Assembly (NCBI RefSeq): GCF_003545875.1
Contig: NZ_QHCS01000002.1
Coordinates: 879,001-943,000, forward strand
Direction of reading: 5' to 3'
Length of the DNA stretch: 64,000 nucleotides
Source: Leptospira stimsonii
Lineage (GTDB): Bacteria; Spirochaetota; Leptospiria; Leptospirales; Leptospiraceae
Every line of letters begins with the position of its first letter. Within the stretch, counting starts at the first letter, position 1. Below, in pieces: positions 23,070-40,881 of the stretch. A program made the position numbers and the translations under genes. Below the pieces are notes generated by a model that saw only the letters and a program-made list of their open reading frames with translations, was not told the DNA's origin and did no database searches.

Positions 23070-24478
23070 GACGATTCTTTCTATATTCCATTTTTATTAT
23101 GGGTTTTCCGATCCTGGCAGACGGGAAATCTTCCGGTTGGAAAAAGATTTCCTGGTTCGGTTGGGGACTCGGATCCGGGCAAGAAGTCCAATTTTCCTCG
23201 GAACAGCCGAACGAAAAATTCTATAAAGAATTGAGAATCAACGAATCCGTGTTTCACGGAAGTCTGGATCAGAATTATTCTTCGGCACGTTTTCTTTTGA
23301 GAATTCAAGCGGACGGATTTCTCTCTTCCGATTCGAAATTTCACTTTTACGCAGGAAGGGATCTATTCCTGGAATGGAAGAATTCGAAACTTTCACTCGC
23401 CTTAGGAAGAATCTCCGAGGACGGAAAACAATCTTCCTTTCGAGATTGGGCCGATGGCACGGACGGAATCGTTGTGAGAGCCGATTTCAGACAAAATGGA
23501 AAACTTCGTGTGGATCTCTTTGACTATTACTCCGGATACAAACTGTTTGAAAAGGTCGGCTTTCGAGATACGATTCTTTTAACAAAACGAGCTCAGTCTT
23601 TTTCGAATCAGGACCTGCCGGCGTCTCTCGTTGAGCCGGATCAATTCAGAAATCGGTATCGAGGCGGTTTGAGTTACCGCTATGAAATTCCCTTTTTAGA
23701 ATTCGGACTTCGTTTTCAATACTTGAACTTTGAAAACTGGGGAAGATACGGAAACGACCTTTCCATGAACTACCAATCTTCGGGAGATCGGGATTATCTT
23801 ACTCATTCTACCGTGGATATACATTGGAAATGGAGAGGTTTCTCTTCGTCCTTAACCGGGATTCTAGCAAGGGGTCAGGATAAGACGGGTTGGAACCGAA
23901 TTCGAAACGCGGCGACCCTTCCGATCACGGGGGAAGCGATTCTTCTTTCTTTTGGTTTTGACAATTTACTCTGGAAAGCGGAGATATTCGGATTTCTTCC
24001 AGATCGAGATCGAAGAAAAGAAAACGGGGAAATTTTAGAATTGGGTTTTGTTGGAATCGGATCCAATCCATCTCCGGTGTTCTCGACCAATCAGAGTTTG
24101 GATTTTTATCCGTCTGCTTGGGTCACCGATCGCGGTTTAGAAAAACAATTCACACTTCAAAGCGGAAAAAGGCAATCTGCTTGGTCCGGGATCAATATCG
24201 AATATAAGGAATCTCGAATTCGGTTTCGACTTTATATCGCTTCCTATTTTTATCTTCGAGAAGATTCCGGTTCGTCCGGAAACTTAACTTGTTCGCGGGA
24301 TTCTTTTCAAAACGGATATTTTCGCGAAGCTCTTTTGCAATCGACTCTTTATATGCCCACGGAGGACGAGAACGTGCCTCTTTCTTTTTTTAAATGGAGC
24401 ATAGGTGGTTGGAAGAGCGATCCAGAGACCGCTCAAAGAGAAGTCTTTTTCCAAATCCAATCCGGAGTGATCTTATGA
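23066..24478 (+). CDS. Predicted outer-membrane beta-barrel protein
   Basis: 470 residues with a cleavable signal peptide (MRRFFLYSIFIMGFPILADG). The mature part is built of alternating hydrophobic/polar stretches with many aromatics and glycines, such as LRFQYLNFENWGRYGND, SKFHFYAGRDLFLEW and RFRLYIASYFYLRE, the texture of a transmembrane beta-barrel. I do not recognise a named family. Its ATG overlaps the stop of the lipoprotein gene (ATGA), and its own stop overlaps the start of the PLD gene in the same way, so the three proteins are probably made together and may form one surface assembly. Confidence 0.65.
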   Translation: MRRFFLYSIFIMGFPILADGKSSGWKKISWFGWGLGSGQEVQFSSEQPNEKFYKELRINESVFHGSLDQNYSSARFLLRIQADGFLSSDSKFHFYAGRDLFLEWKNSKLSLALGRISEDGKQSSFRDWADGTDGIVVRADFRQNGKLRVDLFDYYSGYKLFEKVGFRDTILLTKRAQSFSNQDLPASLVEPDQFRNRYRGGLSYRYEIPFLEFGLRFQYLNFENWGRYGNDLSMNYQSSGDRDYLTHSTVDIHWKWRGFSSSLTGILARGQDKTGWNRIRNAATLPITGEAILLSFGFDNLLWKAEIFGFLPDRDRRKENGEILELGFVGIGSNPSPVFSTNQSLDFYPSAWVTDRGLEKQFTLQSGKRQSAWSGINIEYKESRIRFRLYIASYFYLREDSGSSGNLTCSRDSFQNGYFREALLQSTLYMPTEDENVPLSFFKWSIGGWKSDPETAQREVFFQIQSGVIL

Positions 24479-26249
24479 AAAAGATTCTTCGTTTACTATG
24501 GACGGTCCTTTTTCTCGGTCATTGTTCGAATGAGGAAGAGAGAAGTTTGTTTTGGATTGAGCAGGCTCTTACACGAAACATAGAAGCCTATTTTTCGTTT
24601 CCTGGGCGTTACACTCCGGATTCGAAACGGCGAAACGTTCGAGATCAAATTCTCGCTCTAATCGAACAGTCGAAACATTCTGTCGATCTCTGGATCTATT
24701 CGTTCGATGATAGCGAGATTTTAGACGCTTTACAACGCGCTCGAAAACGAGGAGTGAAAATACAAATTGTCGCCGATCCGAAAAAAGAATATTCAAGCGA
24801 ATTGGTAAGTCTCGGTCTTTTTCGAAGATGGGAACGTTCCGGGCTACAACACTCAAAAATCCTCATCGTGGATCGTAAGAAGGTTTTTCTCGGGTCGGGT
24901 AATTTCACTTGGTACGGTTTGGAAAACGATCTCAACGGTTACGTTCGGTTTGATCTTTTTGAATCGGAGGTGAAAGATTTTTATTCTTTTTTGGAAGAAG
25001 ATCCCGGAATCACCGCTCTTGAAATTCCTCCATTCCTTTTTTACATCGCTCCGGAAAAGGGACGATTGATCCAGAATCTTTTGTTAAGAGAAGTCGATCA
25101 AGCAAAGACTTCGATTCATTATTTGATCTTCGACCATTTTGATTCGGTCCTGAGTTCTCGATTGGCGCTCGCGGATCGAAACGGTGTGATCGTGCAGGGT
25201 GTTTACGACGCGCCGGTAGATGCGGAAGGAAAATATCTCGTGGATGTTCTGGCTTCTCCCGGTTCGCGGATTCTCGGAGATGGAAATGATGAAACTATTT
25301 CCGCGGATTCCTTTGGAAAAGGAGGATTACTCCATCATAAAACCATGATATTGGATGATTCTACACTTTTGAGCGGTTCGTATAATTTTTCGGTGAGCGC
25401 AAGGGATAACAATCGGGAAATCCTATTCAGAACAAAAGATTCCTATTTGCTTCAAGAATTCAAAAAGGAATGGCTTCGTGTGTTCCAATCCGGAATTTCC
25501 ATCCCGGTTTCGTTTCCGAAAAAGGAGGAAGTTGTGTATGGGATTCACTTTGGTATTTCGGAAGATTTACTTCCCAACGGAATCGAACAAACTCTTTGTA
25601 GAGAACGTAATGAAACGGAAGAATCTTTTTATCTCGATTCCGGTCTTTCGTTTTTTCGGTTTATTTTAGAATATGATTTCGATCCGGGAGAACGTTGTAA
25701 AGTTGTGAGTGATTTTTCCTCCGTTAGTAGCGGTTATACTGGAAGAAGGACAAATCATCCCGTAAAAACAAGAGATTTCCGTTTACAAGCAAGGCTTTGG
25801 AACAAGAAGGGAAATCTTTTTCAAGATCGCAAAATCATTCGCACCGATCAGCCTAATTTTTCCGTAAAGCCGGTATTTCTTTTTCTCCCGGATTTCTTTT
25901 CTACAAATTCCGGAACTCTCATGTTGCCACACTCACTTTCCGAGATCGGAATTCCGCTTCGGGTTTTATCGTATCAAAAAGGTTCCGGTCCGAATCCGAT
26001 TGTATGGAATCGAAACGGAGATTTTTTAAACATTCCTTCTTTGCCGAGCGAAGGGATGATCTTTTTGGAATTCGAATCGGAAATCCAATCGTTTTGTTTT
26101 CACGAAAGAACAAAACGAGGGACGGAATATACGGAATTGTTAAACGAAATGATTTCCTTTCGGAAGAGTGAATTGACGATTCAAAAACGTAGAGAAGAAG
26201 AGGTCGCGGTAGAAAAAAGAAGGCAGTTTGATTCTTATTGTTATACGTA

Positions 26250-26253
<4 letters not shown>
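24475..26253 (+). CDS. Phospholipase D-superfamily lipoprotein (two HKD motifs)
   Basis: 592 residues from ATG at 24475; GGAG lies about 9 bases upstream, and the ATG overlaps the previous stop. The N-terminus has a signal with LGHC (Cys17), so the enzyme is exported and lipid-anchored. Both catalytic HKD motifs are complete: H126-x-K128-x4-D133 with a following GSGNF, and H287-x-K289-x4-D294 with GSYNF. Members hydrolyse phospholipid head groups or cut nucleic acids. The compact first domain (residues about 50-170) resembles the bacterial nuclease/cardiolipin-synthase half. The C-terminal 250 residues are a beta-rich region of unknown role. The 3' end overlaps the convergent O-antigen gene by 4 bases. 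Confidence 0.85.
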
Positions 26254-27641
<1,388 letters not shown>

Positions 27642-27687
27642 TGATACAGAGGATTCCGGTAAAGCCCGTGATTTTAGGAGATCTTTG

Positions 27688-28998
27688 ATGAGAATTCTTT
27701 ACTTTTCCGATACCTTTCTTCCCAAAGTGGACGGTGTCGCCATTTCCATGAAAAATTTTGCGGAGCTTCTGGCAAAACGGGGACATACCTTTATGATCTG
27801 TTGTCCTCGGTACGGGGAAGGAGACTTTGATCGTATCGGCGATTCGATTCGAATCGAGAGATTTCGAAGCGGTTATCTTCCGAGTTATCCGGATATCAAG
27901 GTGGTCCTACCTTCTCCGAGTAAGATCAAAAGAATCATCAAAGAATTCGAACCGGATCTCGTTCACATTCATACGCCAGGATTACTCGGTTTGTACGGAA
28001 TCAACGCGACTGAAAAATACGGAATTCCTACGATCGGAACCTATCATACTCTCATGTCCGAACAAGACATGTATCTTTCCTTTTACAGACTTTTGAAATT
28101 GGATAAGCTTTTTTTAAGAGCGAGCAAGTCCGAGAAAAAGTTGAAGATCAAGGATTTGAGTAAAATCGAAAAATTCGACAAGTTTAACATCCGTAAAAAG
28201 ATCATTTTGAAAATTTCGAACAATATCTATGAACGTTGTGATCTGATCATTTCTCCTTCCCACCTGATCGAAAAACAACTGAGAGAATTCGGACTCAAGA
28301 CTAAAATCGCCGTCATATCGAACGGACTGGATCTGACTAGTTTCAAAGGGACGATCAAAAAACTTCCCACTTCTCCGAAACTCCTTCACGTTGGAAGAAT
28401 CTCGTATGAAAAAAATTGCGACGTGATTCTCAACGCGTTCAAATTGATTCACGATGAAATTCCGGATTCTACTCTTACGATCATAGGAGACGGCCCGGCT
28501 CTTCCTTCCTTAAAGGTGCAGGCGCAAAATTTAGGACTCGAAAACGCGATCACCTTTACGGGCTTTATCAAACGGGAAGAACTTCCCGAAGAATATCCGA
28601 AATACGATTTATTTTTGACGGCTTCCACGATGGAAACCCAAGGTCTTGTAATCTTAGAATCCGTCGCCTGCGGACTTCCTGCGGTCGGAGTGGATTCCTT
28701 TGCGATTCCGGAGCTCATCCACGATGGAAAGAATGGCTACATCGCGAAGCCCTTCGACGTAAAGGGAATCGCCGAGAAAGCGGTTGCGATACTCAAGGAC
28801 GCGGCCTTATACGAAAGTTTTTCGGAGGAATCCATCAAGATCTCCAAAGGACACGAGATGATGGCTTGTGTGGATAAGATGGAAGAGGTCTATAAAACCG
28901 TAGCGAGCGTAAAAAACAAAAAGAAAAGAAACACGTTGATCAACATGCTGTTTTCTCTTCCCGATCCTTTGGATCAGTTCTTGCGGTTTTTAGAATAG
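27688..28998 (+). CDS. Glycosyltransferase family 4
   Basis: 436-residue GT-B retaining glycosyltransferase that transfers a sugar from a nucleotide sugar to a lipid or LPS acceptor. The N-terminal LYFSDTFLPKVDGVAIS is the usual GT4 opening. The nucleotide-binding half has HVGRISYEKN, IIGDGP, and E-x7-E in ETQGLVILES (near residue 316). ATG at 27688 was chosen because AGGAG (27676-27680) lies 7 bases before it; a TTG one codon earlier is less likely. It sits among O-antigen ligase and GT9 genes. The 3' end overlaps GT9 by 9 bases. Confidence 0.92.
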   Translation: MRILYFSDTFLPKVDGVAISMKNFAELLAKRGHTFMICCPRYGEGDFDRIGDSIRIERFRSGYLPSYPDIKVVLPSPSKIKRIIKEFEPDLVHIHTPGLLGLYGINATEKYGIPTIGTYHTLMSEQDMYLSFYRLLKLDKLFLRASKSEKKLKIKDLSKIEKFDKFNIRKKIILKISNNIYERCDLIISPSHLIEKQLREFGLKTKIAVISNGLDLTSFKGTIKKLPTSPKLLHVGRISYEKNCDVILNAFKLIHDEIPDSTLTIIGDGPALPSLKVQAQNLGLENAITFTGFIKREELPEEYPKYDLFLTASTMETQGLVILESVACGLPAVGVDSFAIPELIHDGKNGYIAKPFDVKGIAEKAVAILKDAALYESFSEESIKISKGHEMMACVDKMEEVYKTVASVKNKKKRNTLINMLFSLPDPLDQFLRFLE

Positions 28999-30051
28999 GG
29001 TATTGATGTTATAAACGACTCGAATTCGTTTGATTACGTCTTCGGGTTGAATCCATTCCATACAGGCAAAGTCTTTTCGAAAACAGGTCGTGTTTCCGTA
29101 AATACTGCATGGTCTGCATGGTAGATTATCGATTTGTAATACTCCCGAATCTTCCTGTCCGAACGGCGCGAAACCGGAATAAGGATGTGTGGTTCCGTAG
29201 ATACCGACGACGGGACGTTTTAAGAGCGCGGCGATATGAACGTTCGAAGAATCCATTCCGATCATGATGTCCATCTTTTCCATGATCCCGAGTTCCCCGC
29301 GAATTCCTAACTTCCCGCCGGAGACAATCTTTAGAGATTCTTCGCTTCCTTTGGACCAGTGTTCCAAAATCTTAGATTCTTCCCTGGAACCGAAAAGAAA
29401 AATTTTCACACCTGGAAATTCTTCGAGAAGAAGTTTGAGAAGCGCCTGACTTTTCTCCCGAGGCCATTCTTTGAGTTCATGACCTGCAAACGGAGCAAAA
29501 CCGATCCAGAGTCCTTCTTTTTTTTTTACGTTCTGCGATTCGAAAAATTCTTTGGCAAAAATTTTGGACTCGGGATCCACGTTGATCCAAGGTCCTTTCC
29601 TTACTGCGGCAGGATAACCGGCGTTTTCAAAAACTTTGAGATATCTTTCGACCGTATGAGGTAGTGGGGTAAGAACTTTTTTTTTCTGACGAATTTGTCT
29701 TAACTTTTCCCTTCTTCCCTTAACGATCCGATAAACACCGATTCCACGAATTAAAAAAAGTAAACTGATCAGACGCGATCGAACGGAAGAATGTAGATCG
29801 ATGACTTTTTCGTACGGTCCTAATTTGTTGATCTCTTTAAAAAGACGATACAAGCCCTGAAGTCCGCGGTATCTTTTAAGATTGAATCCGACTACGTTTA
29901 CGTTCGGTATGTTGTAAAAAAAAGGAGCGTAGTTTCCGCGTGTAACGATCGTAAGTTGGATGTTCGTATATTTCGCCGCGATTGCGATGATCGCCGGGGC
30001 CATAAGGGCTACGTCGCCCATGGCCGAAAAACGCATAACTAATAAGTTCAT
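28990..30051 (-). CDS. Glycosyltransferase family 9 (heptosyltransferase-like)
   Basis: 353 residues. GT9 enzymes transfer heptose from ADP-heptose to the LPS core. The N-terminal MRFSAMGDVALMAPAI is the conserved GT9 opening, and the C-terminal half has IGMDSSNVHIAALLKRPVVGIYGTTHP, the nucleotide-binding signature, and LPCRPCSIYGN with paired cysteines. The start overlaps the stop of the DUF4254 gene by 4 bases, so the two are translationally coupled. The exact sugar is not certain. Confidence 0.9.
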   Translation of the reverse strand: MNLLVMRFSAMGDVALMAPAIIAIAAKYTNIQLTIVTRGNYAPFFYNIPNVNVVGFNLKRYRGLQGLYRLFKEINKLGPYEKVIDLHSSVRSRLISLLFLIRGIGVYRIVKGRREKLRQIRQKKKVLTPLPHTVERYLKVFENAGYPAAVRKGPWINVDPESKIFAKEFFESQNVKKKEGLWIGFAPFAGHELKEWPREKSQALLKLLLEEFPGVKIFLFGSREESKILEHWSKGSEESLKIVSGGKLGIRGELGIMEKMDIMIGMDSSNVHIAALLKRPVVGIYGTTHPYSGFAPFGQEDSGVLQIDNLPCRPCSIYGNTTCFRKDFACMEWIQPEDVIKRIRVVYNINTLF

Positions 30052-30650
30052 GATTTTTTGGAATACAAGGACGGGTTCAGATTCTGATCGTTGTACATCT
30101 TCATCTGGCGATAGACTTTGTAAAACTTGTCTCCGTTTTTTAGGTCTTCGAGAAGTTCGTCAAGACAAGTGGAAAGATCGACTCTTTGTTCGAGGAGGAC
30201 GTCGAGTTTACGTTTACAATTTTGGATATGCGCCTCGTCCACGTCCTTTCGTTGGGTCTGTTCTTCCATGTGATAAATTTTGAGTTCTAAGATACTCATC
30301 CGGTCGATGAGCCAGGCGGGGGTTTCCGAGTTCATTCTTGCTCCCGGTTTTTTGGGAACTGATTTGAATTCGGATGAAATTCGATCATCTAAAATTTCAA
30401 CAAGATCGGTACGTTCTTGATTCAATTTGTCGATCTGTCTTTTATAACCCACCAATTCTCTGTCGGGAAGGTCGGGTCTACGGATTTCGTCTTCCACATG
30501 CCATTGGATCGTGTCGATTTGATTTTTACTATAAAGAATGGATTCTACGCTGTCAGACGGGAATGGATTTGGGGACGTGGCTTCTTTTTTGTGCCAGTCT
30601 ACAACGGATTGACGAAAAACGGATACGACTGAGTTCGCTTTCAAGGTCAT
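30048..30650 (-). CDS. DUF4254 family protein
   Basis: 200 residues, soluble, helical and charged, with no signal peptide. The SVVDWH segment, the 'NxxxFxxxxxLYxKNxIDTIQWHVEDEIRRPD' pattern and the later RTDLVEILDD are what I know from DUF4254 proteins, which are often found next to heptosyltransferase genes. Here the gene overlaps a GT9 gene by 4 bases, supporting a role in LPS assembly, but the biochemical activity is unknown to me. The ATG at 30650 has no Shine-Dalgarno. Confidence 0.8.
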   Translation of the reverse strand: MTLKANSVVSVFRQSVVDWHKKEATSPNPFPSDSVESILYSKNQIDTIQWHVEDEIRRPDLPDRELVGYKRQIDKLNQERTDLVEILDDRISSEFKSVPKKPGARMNSETPAWLIDRMSILELKIYHMEEQTQRKDVDEAHIQNCKRKLDVLLEQRVDLSTCLDELLEDLKNGDKFYKVYRQMKMYNDQNLNPSLYSKKS

Positions 30651-30736
30651 TGTGTATAACTTTGTGCGGTAACCCAGAAAATCAAGAGAAAAGCACGGAA
30701 AGAAAGCGGATTCAAGAAATGCAATCGGAGAAATCC

Positions 30737-30777
30737 TTTACATTCTCGTCCAAATCCGATAGAGTCACCTGCGTCCT
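30737..30777 (+). promoter_or_regulatory. Candidate promoter of the patatin gene with a very short leader
   Basis: TTTACA (30737-30742), a 17-base spacer and TAGAGT (30760-30765) precede the ATG at 30778 by 12 bases. The expected transcript start is therefore only about five bases before the start codon, and no Shine-Dalgarno is present. Confidence 0.4.
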
Positions 30778-35098
<4,321 letters not shown>

Positions 35099-35104
35099 AA
35101 GAGA

Positions 35105-36121
35105 TTAGGGGAGAAGTCCCGTTGTTTCCTTGGCGCCCGTCATCAAGTTGATGTTTTGAAGAGCCTGTCCGGCGGCGCCTTTAACGAGATTGTCCAAGGC
35201 CGAAACGACGACTAACGTGTTGCCTCTTTTTCTGACGGCGATATCCAAGAAGTTTGTATTCTGCACTTTTTTGAGTTCGATGTCTTCAGGCGTTTTCAAG
35301 ATTCGAACAAAGGGTTCGTTTTTGGAAGAATTCAGTAAAACTTGCATCGGATCAACTGTCGGTTCGGTTTCGAATTCCAAAAAGATCGTGGAAAGGATTC
35401 CCCTAAAAACGGGAAGTAGGTGAGGAACAAACAAAACTTCCGGCTCTTTGAGATCGGAGTTTGTATAGATGTATTCTTGAATCTCGGGTTCGTGTTGGTG
35501 CGTGAGAATTTTATAAGCCCGAAAGTTTTCATAGACTCCCGTATAAGAAAAGCCAGCGTCTTCGGTTCTTCCACCCGCGCCAGAGACACCGGATTTCGAA
35601 TCGGCGATAATTCTCGGTTTTAGATTTTTTCTGAGTTCGTTTAACAAAAATACGGGAAGAATCACCGATGTAGAAAAACAACCCGGATTGGATACGAAGT
35701 CCGCACCCTTGATCTTGTCCCGAAAGATTTCTGGGATTCCAAAGATCGCTTTTTCAACGTAGGAAAATTTTGTATGTTTGAGTTTATAAGCCTTTTCTAA
35801 TGTTTCTTGATTGTGAAGTCGATATACCCCGGAGAGGTCGATCACCTTATGGCCTGCGTCTAAAAATTTCGGCGCGGACTCGATTGAAACTTCGTTGGGT
35901 ACGGCTAAGACGACTAAGGATTTTTTCGGAACTACGTCTTCGTGTTTGTGGAAGATCAGATTTTTTGGAAACGGAATTTCCGGAAAAACTTCGGAAAGTG
36001 TTTTTCCAGCGAGTTTATCGCTCGTGATGTGGACGACTTCGTGTGTGGATTGATGCGAAAGAAGAGAAAGAAGTTCCTTACCGGTAAAACCTCCCGCTCC
36101 TAAAATACTGATTTCTGCCAT
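35105..36121 (-). CDS. argC: N-acetyl-gamma-glutamyl-phosphate reductase
   Basis: NADPH-dependent reduction of N-acetylglutamyl phosphate to the semialdehyde in arginine synthesis. 338 residues. The N-terminal Rossmann motif is ILGAGGFTGKELL, the catalytic Cys is in SNPGCFSTS, and SGVSGAGG follows. A GGGGA Shine-Dalgarno precedes the ATG. It is followed by the acyl-CoA synthetase after 6 bases, an unrelated function. argD is elsewhere in the window. Confidence 0.95.
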   Translation of the reverse strand: MAEISILGAGGFTGKELLSLLSHQSTHEVVHITSDKLAGKTLSEVFPEIPFPKNLIFHKHEDVVPKKSLVVLAVPNEVSIESAPKFLDAGHKVIDLSGVYRLHNQETLEKAYKLKHTKFSYVEKAIFGIPEIFRDKIKGADFVSNPGCFSTSVILPVFLLNELRKNLKPRIIADSKSGVSGAGGRTEDAGFSYTGVYENFRAYKILTHQHEPEIQEYIYTNSDLKEPEVLFVPHLLPVFRGILSTIFLEFETEPTVDPMQVLLNSSKNEPFVRILKTPEDIELKKVQNTNFLDIAVRKRGNTLVVVSALDNLVKGAAGQALQNINLMTGAKETTGLLP

Positions 36122-36240
36122 ATTCCCCTTGTCTTGTTTCTTCTATGGAAAGAAGAGAAACCACTTTGCGAAAACGAATTTGATTCTTCGTCGTTTTCCG
36201 GGTAACTATTGGGAAAGAATTTAATGGGAGGACTCTGTTG

Positions 36241-36303
<63 letters not shown>

Positions 36304-36307
36304 GTGT

Positions 36308-37408
<1,101 letters not shown>

Positions 37409-37605
37409 TTATTCTGCCTCCGTTGTAACGGTTCCTGGCAGTTGCTCTGCTGTGCAGAAGCGGTTCACTTTTTTGAGTATAAATCTTATACCGGACAAAA
37501 AAGAATCATCCGGAGTAAAAAAATGCCGGTTCTGATTAGATTTTTCGAAAACTTGGGTTTATGTCACCCGGTTTTCTCTGTGCAAATCTAAAATATACGT
37601 AAGTA

Positions 37606-37618
37606 TTTGTATAGCAAA
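37606..37618 (-). promoter_or_regulatory. LexA (SOS) box upstream of recA
   Basis: TTTGTATAGCAAA matches the TTTG-N5-CAAA palindrome reported as the Leptospira LexA site. It is about 200 bases before the recA start. Read toward recA, TTGCTA inside or next to the box could be the -35 and TATTTT 16 bases on the -10, so LexA would block the promoter. The promoter hexamers are tentative. Confidence 0.8.
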
Positions 37619-37628
37619 TTTTTGAAGG

Positions 37629-38453
37629 CTATTTCGAAAGAATCGATTTTTTTTCTTGGTCCAAGGTCTTCTGCGCCTGCATCGCTTTTCGAAGCGTTTC
37701 TCTGTTACGAACGAGAAAATTTCTAAAAAAGAAAATCGTAATGAAGAGCGCGCTCAGCACCAGAAAGGCTCCCAAACCGAAACGTGCCCAGAACGAAAAC
37801 GTATTTTGACTCGGAAAGAAGAATAACGTTCCATCCAGAAGCCGAAGTTGATCACAACCCTGGCACTGAGAACTTTTGGATTTAAAGTAGGAATTCAATT
37901 CTCCGATCGATTGAGAATCTTGTATTTTCCATTCGCTCGTTTCTTGAGAATAGAGAAGCGTTTCGTCTTCGGAGAAATAGTAAAAGGCGGAACTCAGTCC
38001 CGCTTTTGGAAATTCCACGGAAGGGATTCCACCCTGTCTTCCGAGATAAAAATCAACGTAATACGCTCCGACGGAAAAGGTCTGAATCTGTGAAAAATTC
38101 GGAAACTCATTTCCGAACGTAACGAGATGAAAAAGCTCCGTTTTCTGATTTCGAATTCTCAATCCCCCTAAATTCGGAATTTGTTTTAATTCTAGTTTTA
38201 AGGGATCCTTTGCGGGAAAATTCTTTCCATCGAGTTTGGGAGTGAGAACTTTTTTTAGATAGACTTGCAACCTCGATTCTTCTTCTTTTTTCCAAGCAGG
38301 AATGGTTTCCATCAGCCAAGATTTTTCTACGATCGACGGTTCTCCCAAAAATCGTTTCAGTGATTCCATTTTTTGAGAAATACCCTGACTTTGCGCGAAC
38401 GAAGTCTGACTCCAGAAAAGAAGAAGTATAAAAAGAATAGAAAAACGTTTCAT
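37629..38453 (-). CDS. Hypothetical exported membrane-anchored protein
   Basis: 274 residues with a clear signal peptide (MKRFSILFILLLFWSQTSFAQ, likely cut after FAQ) and one hydrophobic segment near residues 220-245, followed by a basic, probably cytoplasmic helix (RNRETLRKAMQAQKTLDQEKK). A CxxC occurs in SSQCQGCDQ just before the membrane segment and could hold a metal or a disulfide. I recognise no family. AAGGA stands before the ATG. Its stop is only 11 bases from the recA SOS box. Confidence 0.65.
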   Translation of the reverse strand: MKRFSILFILLLFWSQTSFAQSQGISQKMESLKRFLGEPSIVEKSWLMETIPAWKKEEESRLQVYLKKVLTPKLDGKNFPAKDPLKLELKQIPNLGGLRIRNQKTELFHLVTFGNEFPNFSQIQTFSVGAYYVDFYLGRQGGIPSVEFPKAGLSSAFYYFSEDETLLYSQETSEWKIQDSQSIGELNSYFKSKSSQCQGCDQLRLLDGTLFFFPSQNTFSFWARFGLGAFLVLSALFITIFFFRNFLVRNRETLRKAMQAQKTLDQEKKSILSK

Positions 38454-38644
38454 AAGGAATCCTTTTTATTGAACGGAACGTGGATCCATTTTCGAGGATT
38501 CTCATCGTTTCCGAGTTTTCCGATCTGGAAAGAAGAATTCCGAACGGAGCAATCATTTTTTCGAATTCTTCAAAGAACGTTTTCTCCTATACAAGATCGG
38601 ATTCTTTGGGAGACTCATAAAATTCGAAATAAGGTTTTTGTTTC

Positions 38645-39034
38645 ATGATTGATTGTCCGATTTGTCAAGTGTATCAGGCCGGGGAAAAACCGGAAATCCT
38701 CGCTCGTTTCGGAGAATTCTCCGTGCGCCATTCGGAAGAGGAAAAACGATTGCAAGGATATCTTTATATCGAACCCGCCTCTCATTGGACTTCCTATCAA
38801 GAATGGAACAGCGGAGCCTTTGCCGACTTCGGAAAGGCGCTTGAGTTCGCGACAAAGTGGATCCATCAAAATCATTCTCCCGTTAAAATTTATACGGTTA
38901 CGGTTTCGGAAATGGTGCCACATATGCACTTTCATCTGATTCCGCGTTATACGGACGATCTAAAAGGTGTGGATTATATCCGTTTGGCTCTTCAAGGGAA
39001 ACTTCCCGGAGCGGAATCGATTCAGAATCTTTGA
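38645..39034 (+). CDS. HIT-family protein
   Basis: 129 residues of the histidine-triad fold, nucleotide hydrolases or transferases. The signature is HMHFHLIPRY, with the H-x-H-x-H pattern holding the catalytic His. The N-terminal CPIC pair may bind zinc, as in several bacterial HIT proteins. The middle LQGYLYIEPASHW corresponds to the family's 'GHxLVxPxxH' segment with some changes. The substrate is probably a dinucleoside polyphosphate or an AMP conjugate but is not determined. Confidence 0.85.
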   Translation: MIDCPICQVYQAGEKPEILARFGEFSVRHSEEEKRLQGYLYIEPASHWTSYQEWNSGAFADFGKALEFATKWIHQNHSPVKIYTVTVSEMVPHMHFHLIPRYTDDLKGVDYIRLALQGKLPGAESIQNL

Positions 39035-39071
39035 TGTATTTAGATTAGAATTTGAATTTGGAGAAAAGGAT

Positions 39072-39449
39072 ATGAGAATTTTGAAACTAAAAAACATTCT
39101 GCTTTTGGGAATGATTTCATTCTTACTGAGCGGTTGTATTTACCGTGACATCCGCGTTCCGGGGCTGGGAACAAACTATACGCAGTATCTGATCCATTCG
39201 GAAGATTTTCAGATCCTCGGTACGGTGGAAACCGAAGGAGTTTATACTTCTTGGTTGATGCTCTGGGTCACGGGGGAAACGGGTTATAAAGAATTGTTGG
39301 ACAAGTCCAAGGCGATGGGGGGAGATGAAATCATCAACTATCGTTTTGAAGTCCAGGAAACCAGCATCCTTCTCGTGGTCTGGAATCGAATCAAATGGAA
39401 GGCGACCGCACACGCCATCAAATACAGAGAAAAAATCAAAAAGCCTTAA
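39072..39449 (+). CDS. Hypothetical lipoprotein (TRL-like)
   Basis: 125 residues from ATG at 39072, with a GGAG-containing purine tract just upstream. A longer frame from 38967 lies inside the HIT gene and lacks a signal at its start. The signal peptide ends in a canonical lipobox, LSGC. The C-terminal half, MGGDEIINYRFEVQ followed by a strand ending in AHAIKY, resembles the small TRL-like lipoprotein family, though I am not certain. The function is unknown. Confidence 0.7.
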   Translation: MRILKLKNILLLGMISFLLSGCIYRDIRVPGLGTNYTQYLIHSEDFQILGTVETEGVYTSWLMLWVTGETGYKELLDKSKAMGGDEIINYRFEVQETSILLVVWNRIKWKATAHAIKYREKIKKP

Positions 39450-39461
39450 TGAGAAATGAAA

Positions 39462-39485
39462 AGACTCCGGAACAATCCGGAGTCT
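39462..39485. other. Perfect 10-bp hairpin before tldD
   Basis: AGACTCCGGA (39462-39471) and TCCGGAGTCT (39476-39485) pair perfectly around a four-base loop, 12 bases before the tldD ATG. No T-run follows on the plus strand. On the minus strand a T-rich stretch follows, but no minus-strand gene ends here. It may mark the 3' end of the lipoprotein mRNA or structure the tldD leader. Confidence 0.6.
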
Positions 39486-39496
39486 AACAGGATAGA

Positions 39497-40879
<1,383 letters not shown>

Positions 40880-40881
40880 AG

